From Bacteroidota bacterium (GTDB lineage Bacteria > Bacteroidota > Bacteroidia > J057 > JADKCL01), in NCBI GenBank assembly GCA_016718825.1, contig JADKCL010000056.1:1-14108 (forward strand): a DNA stretch of 14,108 nt, in the 5' to 3' direction. The notes under the pieces were generated by a model that worked only from the letters and a program-made list of their open reading frames with translations, did no database searches and was not told where the DNA came from. Positions 8,235 to 14,108 of the stretch are shown piece by piece (the stretch's first letter is position 1; each line of letters begins with the position of its first letter). Made by a program: the position numbers and the translations under genes.

Positions 8235-8591
8235 AAGGTTCGGGCCACCAACACACCCCGGCTATCTGATTGGAGCAATGTTTGGCCGTTTGAAACACTG
8301 GATACTACATTGACATCTCAGTTGAATGGTCATTCTTCAAAGGAACTGGCCATTTGGCCCAATCCTGTTGAAACGACCTTGCGAATTGCAGGGCCATTCC
8401 CTCAGGACGGCCGTGTCTTGATCACGCTCTTTGACCGCCTGGGACGTGTTGTTCAGGAAGAAACGCGCGATTCCGAAGGCGGCCTCTTGGACACTTTCCT
8501 GGATGTCAAAAACGTTGCTGCAGGGTTGTATTACCTCCGAGTCTCTGGTTCAGGAATGGAAGTGCGGTTTCGACTCATGAAGTTGGATTGA
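8235..8591 (+). CDS. In-frame continuation of the preceding gene: last fibronectin-like strands and T9SS sorting domain
   Basis: This lies in the same frame as the gene before it, separated only by the TAG at 8232-8234. The first start-like codon is the TTG at 8310. It reads KVRATNTPRLSDWSNVWPFE, completing the last fibronectin-like repeat, then a T9SS type-A domain: LAIWPNPVETTLRIAG, VLITLFDRLGRVVQEE, VAAGLYYLRVSGSG, ending FRLMKLD, stop TGA 8589-8591. It has no signal peptide, so alone it has no likely function. Joined through a Trp at the TAG, the full protein would be about 1,207 residues. A true pseudogene, rare read-through, or a base error are all possible. Confidence 0.8.
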   Translation, partial: KVRATNTPRLSDWSNVWPFETLDTTLTSQLNGHSSKELAIWPNPVETTLRIAGPFPQDGRVLITLFDRLGRVVQEETRDSEGGLLDTFLDVKNVAAGLYYLRVSGSGMEVRFRLMKLD

Positions 8592-8646
8592 CCATTTGCT
8601 AGCTTTCAAGGAATTTCCATTTGAGTTCGTTGGGGCCTGTCTGGAT

Positions 8647-8679
8647 CAGAATTTTCAGGATTTGCAGAATTTTCAGGAT
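8647..8679. repeat. Short 9-bp-period tandem repeat (CAGaATTTt type)
   Basis: CAGAATTTT, CAGGATTTG, CAGAATTTT, CAGGAT follow each other without gaps, so CAGAATTTTCAGGAT occurs twice at 18-base spacing. It sits in the gap after the gene ending at 8591. Degenerate CAG(G/A)ATTT arrays like this occur between genes in several environmental bacteria; their role is unknown. Confidence 0.7.
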
Positions 8680-8720
8680 GGCAACTATTTGATCGATGGT
8701 CATCGCTACACAAGGGCAGA

Positions 8721-8919
8721 TCTTTGATCAGCTGAATGATTCATCGGTTGGGTTTGGTCAGCCTTCATTCGATCTTCATGGCAGCTCTTTGATCGGCTGA
8801 CTTTTTCCATTGGTTGGGTTTGATCCGCTTTCATTCGATCATCGCGGCAACTCTTTAATCGGCTGACTTGATTCATTGAATGGATTTGCTCCGCTTTCAT
8901 GCGATCATCGCGGCAGATC
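8721..8919. repeat. ~66-bp tandem repeat, three copies plus flanking partial copies, rich in GATC
   Basis: Copies start at 8721 (65 bp), 8786 (66 bp) and 8852 (66 bp), each opening with TCTTT(G/A)ATC(A/G)GCTGA and carrying TTCATxCGATC(A/T)TC near its end. A partial fourth copy starts at 8918 and a disrupted one precedes 8721. Read on the minus strand the two 66-bp copies give a 22-residue repeat (CRDDRMKADQTQPMEKV), forming an ORF from GTG 9017 down to 8706 that abuts the stop of the neighbouring minus-strand gene. The 65-bp copy changes phase, so I regard it as non-coding repeat DNA. Ten GATC sites fall in 8644-8919. The array lies between the convergent genes ending at 8591 and 9018. Confidence 0.75.
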
Positions 8920-9017
8920 TTTGCGCAAACTAGGTCCTTCGCTTCGCCCATGACAGGTTTGGCCTTGCTCTTTGGACCCTTGGAGCGTGCCGACCAAAAA
9001 TACTCAACATCAATCAC

Positions 9018-11690
9018 TTACTCGATCAACAGCTTACGTGTGGCCGTTTTGGAGTTGTTGGTAAATCGAAGGAGGTAGATGCCGGCGGGAACGTTCAAAT
9101 CAATTTGGGTGTTGAGCTTGCCGCCGGAAGTGACGTGGGTTTCGTCAAGAATTTTTTGACCTACGAGGGTGAAGACTTCGATGGTGGTGGGACCTTTGGC
9201 GAGGTCGGTGGCTTGGACATGGATTTGGCCGTTGCTCGGGTTGGGGTAAATTTGGAGGGTTGGGAAGGCTTCGGATGGATCGCTCGTGTGGACCATCGTA
9301 CTGCTCCAGATTGCTGCTGTGCCGCAACCAAAGGCTGCTAGCGTTACTTGATAATTGCCAGGCAAAGTGTAGTTATGGGTCGGATTGACGAGGGTGCTGC
9401 TGTTGTTTGTGCCGGATGCTGGATCGCCGAAATTCCAAATATAACTGTCTGCGAGCAGGCTGGTGTTGTGGAACGACCACAATGTGCCGTTGTGGGAGCT
9501 TGTGAAGCTTGCCGTCAAGGTGGTGGAAAGTGCGGTGTCCAAGAGGGGAAAAGGCACGTGGATGAATTTGGGTCGCCATGTATCGGCATTTTGGTCGCTG
9601 CCAGATCCACATTGCGAGGTGCAGCCATTGGTTAATGTGTCGGTGTCGAGGTCGCGCACATTGTATGAGAGCATCAAAGAATCACAATGTGTCAAAGACT
9701 GATGCGTATAGGCCCCAAACCCAAAGATCGGCAGGTTGGCCGCGCTGTCGGGAGTTGTGGCGAGCACGGCTACGGCCTCAAACGGCCCTTTTAACGAATC
9801 GCTTCGATAGGCCAAGATATTGCGCTGCAAACCACAACGTACTAGATCGGGTTTGGGATTGTGGGTGATGAGATAATAATGGCCTTGCATGGCGGTCACA
9901 CTGAAATTGTCGGAGACTTCGATGGGGGCAATAGGCCGAGCATCGACAATGTTCGGTGACCAACTTGTCGGGGTTGCATAGTACCATGTCGCGGAGTCGT
10001 TGGCCAATTCCCTCCGCACGAGATAGGGGTGCCTTCCTGAACTGTCCTTTTTGGTTCCGTAGAGGTAGAGTTGTCCTGCCAAGGAATCTACAATCACAGC
10101 CTTGCCAAAATCAATCTCGTCATTGCCGGGAATACATCTGGTGATATCGAGCAATGTCATCGTGACGATCCCTATTCGTGCTGCATAATTCCCCACGAAT
10201 GTGGTGTCATTCGCATATCGGGATAGGAAGATGGTGGCGGTATCACCATACTCCACAAATCCATGGCCTGGCAACAGGTAACTGCTGTCTAGGGCTGGAT
10301 ATTGAAAATACGACCGACTGGGATGGCCTACGACGGTATCGAGAAAGGTTGTGAAAGTGCTCAGGTTCACACTGTCTTGCACCATGAAACAATTGTCGAT
10401 CTCTTGTCGCCCACAAGGTATGGTATTGTTGGGCGAAATACTGTCCAAATGACTCCTGCCAAAAAGCCAGATGGTTCGGCCATCCGGCAAGGCTATTGAG
10501 GAGGCGAGTTCGCCTGCAATCCATCGATTGCGCAAACTCGTCGTAGGCCGGAAATAGTTGTTGTAGGTGGTGTCTGATACTGCAAAATATGTGGGGCAGA
10601 GCCCTAGAACTTGAGTCGGCGACCATTGATCGGTCAAAGTACCATTTCCCACTTGGCCAACAATATTGGACCCCCAAGCCCAGCAGTTTCCGTCAGGGGA
10701 AATGATCATAGAATGAAGCCATCCTGCAGCAACTGATGTGGCCATCCAACCTCCCAAAGCTGTGAGGGAATCCCTGTCGATGGTATCGCCCAAGCCTAAT
10801 TGGCCATATTCATTGTCCCCGACAGCCAAAACACTGCCATTGCTACGCAGGGCCAATGTATGCCGTCCGCCGCCCACCAACGCCGTCACACTATTGCCAT
10901 TATTCATCAGCACCGGGATGAAACGATCCAAATTGTCGCCAACCCCCAATTGTCCTTTTTCATTTCCGCCCCACGCCCACGCTTGCCCATTGCTTTGAAG
11001 AGCCAGGGCATGGAATCCTCCAGCAGAAATCTTCACAATGCTGTCCACGCCCATCAACAGCACAGGCACCTCACGAATCGTGTCGGCAACGATGCTATCT
11101 CCCACCTGCCCATGGGAGTTGGAACCCCAAGCCCAGACTCTGCCATCGCGTTGTAGGGCCATGGAAAAATAACCTCCTGCCGCAATTTCTACAATTCCCG
11201 TCAATCCCATGACCTGCTGCGGGGCACTACTGTCAGCAGTGGTCGAGTCGCCCAATTGGCCTCTATCGTTACCGCCCCATATCCAAACCGTACTGTCAGA
11301 TCTCAAGGCCATGGAATGGAAGCCCCCCGCAGAAATCGCTATAATGCCTGAAAGACCCGGCACTTGGGCGAGAGTGTCTCGATCAACGGAATCATTGAGT
11401 CCCAATTGCCCATCACCATTCAGTCCCCCTGCCCATACGGTACCATCGACACAAAGTGCCAGGACATGCACACCTCCGCCAGAAATTGCAATGATGCGCT
11501 CAGGCGCTTCAATCTTGACAGGCACTTCACGTTCGAAACCCCACACCATTGCCGTGCTGTCACTGCATACAAACAGGCTAAGTCCTACACCTGCGCTGAT
11601 CTGCTGGCTCAAAAGTGGTTGAAAATTCACCATCATTCCCATCCATATTCCCACCAACCCAACAAGCTTGACCATCTTCAATCTTTGCAT
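9018..11690 (-). CDS. Secreted RCC1-repeat beta-propeller protein with second propeller-like domain, PKD domain and T9SS tail
   Basis: An intact gene of about 890 residues. I chose ATG 11690 (MQRLKMVKLVGLVGIW) because it gives a compact Sec signal peptide ending near LLSQQ; ATG 11711, ATG 11675 and TTG 11735 are alternatives. Residues ~45-365 are RCC1-type repeats, at least six, each with xVWxWGxNxxGQLG and (I/V)xISAGGxHxxAL (VWIWGGNDRGQLGDS, RVWAWGSNSHGQVGDS, AWAWGGNEKGQLGVGD), forming a propeller. Residues ~385-690 (WIAGELASSIALPDGRTIWL, then GQLYLYGTKKDSSG and YYLITHNP) resemble the DUF4185/DUF5005-like secreted five-bladed propellers. A PKD domain follows at ~725-790 (YIWNFGDPASG, THNYTLPGNYQVTLAAFGC). 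The T9SS domain spans ~812-890 (LQIYPNPSNGQIHV, IEVFTLVGQKIL, VPAGIYLLRF, ending RKLLIE). It is probably a surface or released binding protein; ligand unknown. It is convergent with the gene ending at 8591 and is followed by the tandem repeat. Confidence 0.9.
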   Translation of the reverse strand: MQRLKMVKLVGLVGIWMGMMVNFQPLLSQQISAGVGLSLFVCSDSTAMVWGFEREVPVKIEAPERIIAISGGGVHVLALCVDGTVWAGGLNGDGQLGLNDSVDRDTLAQVPGLSGIIAISAGGFHSMALRSDSTVWIWGGNDRGQLGDSTTADSSAPQQVMGLTGIVEIAAGGYFSMALQRDGRVWAWGSNSHGQVGDSIVADTIREVPVLLMGVDSIVKISAGGFHALALQSNGQAWAWGGNEKGQLGVGDNLDRFIPVLMNNGNSVTALVGGGRHTLALRSNGSVLAVGDNEYGQLGLGDTIDRDSLTALGGWMATSVAAGWLHSMIISPDGNCWAWGSNIVGQVGNGTLTDQWSPTQVLGLCPTYFAVSDTTYNNYFRPTTSLRNRWIAGELASSIALPDGRTIWLFGRSHLDSISPNNTIPCGRQEIDNCFMVQDSVNLSTFTTFLDTVVGHPSRSYFQYPALDSSYLLPGHGFVEYGDTATIFLSRYANDTTFVGNYAARIGIVTMTLLDITRCIPGNDEIDFGKAVIVDSLAGQLYLYGTKKDSSGRHPYLVRRELANDSATWYYATPTSWSPNIVDARPIAPIEVSDNFSVTAMQGHYYLITHNPKPDLVRCGLQRNILAYRSDSLKGPFEAVAVLATTPDSAANLPIFGFGAYTHQSLTHCDSLMLSYNVRDLDTDTLTNGCTSQCGSGSDQNADTWRPKFIHVPFPLLDTALSTTLTASFTSSHNGTLWSFHNTSLLADSYIWNFGDPASGTNNSSTLVNPTHNYTLPGNYQVTLAAFGCGTAAIWSSTMVHTSDPSEAFPTLQIYPNPSNGQIHVQATDLAKGPTTIEVFTLVGQKILDETHVTSGGKLNTQIDLNVPAGIYLLRFTNNSKTATRKLLIE

Positions 11691-11801
11691 CTTTGCCAAT
11701 AGGATTTCCATGAAGCACGAAATTACAAAAAACAATCAACTAGTTTCGATATCGCCTACAATTTGTTGTTTTGCGCCAATTATCACCTTCTTGACAGGAA
11801 A

Positions 11802-11838
11802 ACGAAGTGGGCCCAAGTGTTGCTTGAGCCCACTTCGT
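11802..11838 (-). terminator. Intrinsic terminator of the small T9SS-tail gene
   Basis: A near-perfect hairpin: CGAAGTGGGC (11803-11812) pairs with GCCCACTTCG (11828-11837), with an inner CAAG/CTTG extension and a 5-base loop. On the minus strand it is followed by TTTTCC. It begins 18 bases after the TGA at 11856, separating this gene from the RCC1 gene downstream. Confidence 0.85.
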
Positions 11839-11855
11839 CTCGCATGATCACAGTC

Positions 11856-12506
11856 TCACCTCGTCAAGACCAATTCTCGACTCGCAACCATTTCACCATC
11901 CACCATAAGCTCATAGAGGAAGATCCCGTTGGAAAAAGTGTCGCCGGGAATCAATAGGTGTCCTTTCCCTTTTTCTTGAATAGGATATCTTGCTTTGTCC
12001 ATTCCTTCCAAGGTGACAATCCTTATATAGGTATTGGGAAATTTTCCCTCAACAGCATAGTTGATGACAATGGTTTCGTAAAATGGCTGCGGGGCAATTT
12101 GGTCAAGACGGTTCGCTGCAGGGCCTGATGTATCGTCTGCGTAACACGCTCCTTGTACGCCTGTACTGAGTCCGCAAGAGCCTGATTGTGCCCCATCCAT
12201 CCATTTACGGGAATCAGTCTTGTTTCCAGACAAGGCTTGAATACCAAGCGATGATGCTGCGGCTCCAATCGAGTATGAACGATGCGATGGATGGACATTG
12301 TAGTTGTTTCTGGAGAACGTCGAATCAATGTACCACCTGTAAAGACTGTTTGCGGGATCCTCAATGCAATTGATGGCGTGGATGATTTCATCGTCGGAGG
12401 CATGCAATCCCTTTTGAGTGGTGTACCACGTTTGTTGGGCGGAAATCATTGAAGTCCCACATCCAATCAAAAGTCCCAAGATCAGTAAGACAATGTGCTT
12501 TTTCAT
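11856..12506 (-). CDS. Small secreted protein of unknown function with T9SS-type C-terminal domain
   Basis: 216 residues from ATG 12506. The signal peptide is MKKHIVLLILGLLIGCGTS, followed by MISAQQ. Cleavage at ISA-QQ is most likely, although LIGC also fits a lipobox. Residues ~26-125 (YTTQKGLHASDDEIIHAINC, then IGAAASSLGIQAL, GSCGLSTGVQGACY) match no family I know; four Cys lie in this part. The last 85 residues are a T9SS sorting domain: NRLDQIAPQPFYET, PNTYIRIVTLEG, NGIFLYELMVDGE, ending RELVLTR. They align without gaps to the tail of the S74 protein immediately upstream, suggesting duplication or shared origin of the tails. It lies 189 bases after that gene on the same strand and has its own terminator. 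Upstream of the ATG there is an A-rich run but no clear promoter. Confidence 0.8.
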   Translation of the reverse strand: MKKHIVLLILGLLIGCGTSMISAQQTWYTTQKGLHASDDEIIHAINCIEDPANSLYRWYIDSTFSRNNYNVHPSHRSYSIGAAASSLGIQALSGNKTDSRKWMDGAQSGSCGLSTGVQGACYADDTSGPAANRLDQIAPQPFYETIVINYAVEGKFPNTYIRIVTLEGMDKARYPIQEKGKGHLLIPGDTFSNGIFLYELMVDGEMVASRELVLTR

Positions 12507-12695
12507 ATCGTTCTATTTTTTTTGAGTAATTGGTTGTTGTCCTCTTCAGCGATCCGAGAATTTGGTTTTCAACACAAATTTCTGGAACGATTTCTGGCAA
12601 GAATTTCATTTTGGCTACCTCTTTTTTTGCGTCCAAGTGAGCAAGAGGACAGCAAGAAAAAGCTCCTGCCATCCTCCTGCACCTCAAATAAGTCC

Positions 12696-13443
12696 TTATC
12701 TCGTCAATACCATCTTGCGGGTCGCAAACTTCTCCCCGTTGATGTACAATTCGTAGAAGTACAAGCCTTCGGAAAGGGAGTTTCCAGAGATGGAGATTTG
12801 GCCTTCTCCCTTGTCCAGAATCGGATAGTGGCCGATTTCATTGCCTTCCAGCGTCACCACGCGGATGAAAGTGTTGGGCAAGGCTTCCGCGACAAAGTAG
12901 TGGATCACCGTTTGGTCGTGGAAGGGGTTGGGAGCATTTTGGTCGAGGCGAGAGGAATTGGGAACGCTGAGCGTGTTGCCAATAGCATCCGCTTTGTCTT
13001 GTGTCAAGACGCAGCAGCCATTCACTTGTGCTTCGAGTTTTTCCAAGCGCGTTTGGAGGGCTTCGATGAGGGCTTTTTGGGCGTCGATCAGTTCGTTTTG
13101 GCTTTCATTGTGGGCATTGAGTTCCTGGGTTGCTTTGACGAGGGGCACGACGAATTGACTGTATGCAATGCTATAATTGTCATTGTCGTGATCAGGCTTA
13201 TGGAGACCATTGAAGTTGTAGCCCGATTCAGCGGCTGCACGCTCGACTTCTTGGGCCAGGAATCCACTTTGCCGGATGGCCGTTGAGGATTCAAAGTCCA
13301 CACCTTCGATATAGCCTTTTCTCACGCTGTCTTCCATGCCTACCGTGAGGAATTCAGTGAATTTCTTCGTGTCGAAATTGTACACTACTGGACGCAACTT
13401 GGAAATGAATTCAAGTCCTTTGACATCGTCCTTGACATTGGTC
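12696..13443 (-). pseudogene. 5'-truncated peptidase-S74 (tail-spike chaperone type) protein with coiled coil and T9SS tail
   Basis: On the minus strand, protein from 13443 reads RFKTNVKDDVKGLEFISKLR, then PVVYNFDTKKF, AIRQSGFLAQEVERAA, and YSIAYSQFVVPLVKATQEL. This is the peptidase S74 / intramolecular chaperone domain known from phage tail spikes, which trimerises the protein and then cuts itself off with a Ser-Lys dyad. The R-x-K is present, but the preceding conserved Ser-Asp lies beyond the junction and is lost. A coiled coil follows (ELIDAQKALIEALQTRLEKL), then a T9SS domain (SRLDQNAPNPFHDQ, PNTFIRVVTLEG, EGLYFYELYINGE, ending RKMVLTR, stop at 12696-12698). No native start or signal peptide remains: the upstream part is replaced by a transposase fragment at about 13442-13450. 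The TTG at 13397 is only the first start-like codon. Probably dead here, or a misassembled join. Confidence 0.8.
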
Positions 13444-14055
13444 TTAAAGCGGGCCGTAGTCGAGGTAGCCGCGGTCCATCAATAACACGCTGCCCGAGGG
13501 AAACGAGATGCCACGGGCGGCGATGACGTCGTGCGTCTTACCCTCCGTGACCACCGCGAAGACGGGCAGCAAGCCATCATAGTCGAGGACTGTGTGGATT
13601 TTGATCGCCCCCTTGGCCTGTCTGTACTTCGCCCAGTCGAACACTTCCATGCAAAGCGACACCAGCGTGGAATCAATCGAATAGACCTTGTTTTTGATCC
13701 TCAGCTTGCCAGGCCTGTTGCCCATGAAGGTACCCGAAAGGTGGTCGAAAAGGGCGAAATAGAAGTCCCGGAACAACTCCCAATCACGGTTGGTGTTGCC
13801 GTAGCTGATCGAGGACTTGGATGGGGCGCGCGTCACGCCGAGGTGGTTCAGGTTGCCAGCACTGCTACGAAGGCCGTTGGCAATGTCCCGCAGGGACTCG
13901 CATTTGGCGATTTGAAGGAACAACATCGAGATCAGGTGCGTCCAAGAATCAAATCCCTTACACGCAAAGTCGGACTTGTGCTCAGCGACCTCTTTCTGGA
14001 ACAAATTTCGAGGAAGAATGCTGACCATTTGGGCGAAAATTGTAATATTGCTCAT
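13444..14055 (-). pseudogene. IS4-family transposase, 3'-truncated
   Basis: 203 residues from ATG 14055. Residues ~1-75 match the N-terminal domain (DUF4372-like) of this IS4 subgroup: FAQMVSILPRNLFQKEV, KGFDSWTHLISMLFLQIA, ESLRDIANGLRSS. The DDE nuclease core begins near 120. The first acidic residue is D128 in KVYSIDSTLVSLC and the second is D194 in VLLMDRGYLDYG. Full-length relatives are roughly 370-400 residues; this one stops at GPL because the sequence switches to the S74 gene, so the third acidic residue (Glu of the YREK region) is missing and it should be inactive. The switch is at 13442-13450, where CGCTTTAAG fits both sides, and the stop TAA belongs to the S74 side in another frame. 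The left end of the element probably lies at or beyond 14108. Confidence 0.85.
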
Positions 14056-14108
14056 GAGCGGGATGACTATTTTTGTGGTGCAAAAACAAGGTAGCCATTT
14101 CCGCTCAT
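14050..14108. repeat. Inverted repeat / hairpin spanning the transposase start and the window edge
   Basis: ATGAGCGGGA (14054-14063) pairs with TTCCGCTCAT (14099-14108) with one G-T, and an inner TTTTTG/CAAAAA stem (14070-14075, 14081-14086) closes a 5-base loop. GCTCATGAGC at 14050-14059 is itself a palindrome containing the start codon. It may be the terminal region of the IS. Confidence 0.6.

Noticed and set aside
12635..12680. Possible terminator after the S74 gene (minus strand)
   Set aside because: GCAGGAGGA can pair with TCCTCTTGC, but the loop is long and no T-run follows on the minus strand.
12388..12687. 99-codon minus-strand ORF between the two T9SS-tail genes
   Set aside because: It overlaps the signal-peptide start of the gene at 12506 in another frame and shows no motifs.
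12495..13286. 263-codon plus-strand ORF
   Set aside because: It lies antisense to the S74/T9SS gene, whose protein has clear family motifs; the plus-strand translation has none.
13531..14094. 187-codon plus-strand ORF over the transposase
   Set aside because: Antisense shadow of a recognisable IS4 transposase.

Overview
The window looks like a chromosomal accessory region of a Bacteroidota bacterium. The evidence is the set of large secreted proteins ending in type IX secretion (T9SS) sorting domains (motifs such as FPNPAET, YPNPSNG and NAPNPF, followed by a G-I/L-Y-x-L strand and a basic tail), a LytTR-type regulator, and starts without Shine-Dalgarno sequences. A Saprospiria-like or related gliding/environmental lineage is plausible but is only an inference. 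I see no rRNA, tRNA, CRISPR array or recognisable defence system.

Layout, left to right: (1) 2-378, the C-terminal LytTR DNA-binding domain of a response regulator, broken by one missing base. (2) 560-4347, one large secreted beta-propeller plus right-handed beta-helix protein with a T9SS tail, split into four reading-frame pieces by about four small indels; a strong terminator hairpin follows. (3) 4403-4967, a gene-poor gap with a doubtful ORF and a second terminator-like hairpin. (4) 4968-8591, a second large T9SS protein (propeller, DUF11-like domains, fibronectin-like repeats). It is cut by an in-frame amber codon at a conserved Trp position, which removes the sorting domain from the main product. 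(5) 8592-9017, repeat DNA: a 9-bp-period array and a ~66-bp tandem repeat rich in GATC. (6) minus strand 9018-11690, an intact RCC1-repeat / propeller / PKD / T9SS protein. (7) minus strand 11856-12506, a small secreted protein with a T9SS tail and its own terminator. (8) minus strand 12696-13443, the 3' part of a peptidase-S74 (phage tail-spike type chaperone) protein with a coiled coil and a T9SS tail nearly matching that of (7). (9) minus strand 13444-14055, an IS4-family transposase fragment whose 3' end is fused to the 5'-truncated S74 gene.

The common theme is cell-surface or secreted proteins: five genes carry T9SS-type tails, so the region behaves as an adhesin/exoprotein locus. No T9SS machinery gene is present, so export would depend on genes elsewhere. 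The second theme is breakage. There are five apparent indels in the first ~2.1 kb, one nonsense codon at 8232, and an IS-associated truncation at the right edge. The clustering of indels near the left edge makes sequence or assembly error a serious alternative to true decay.
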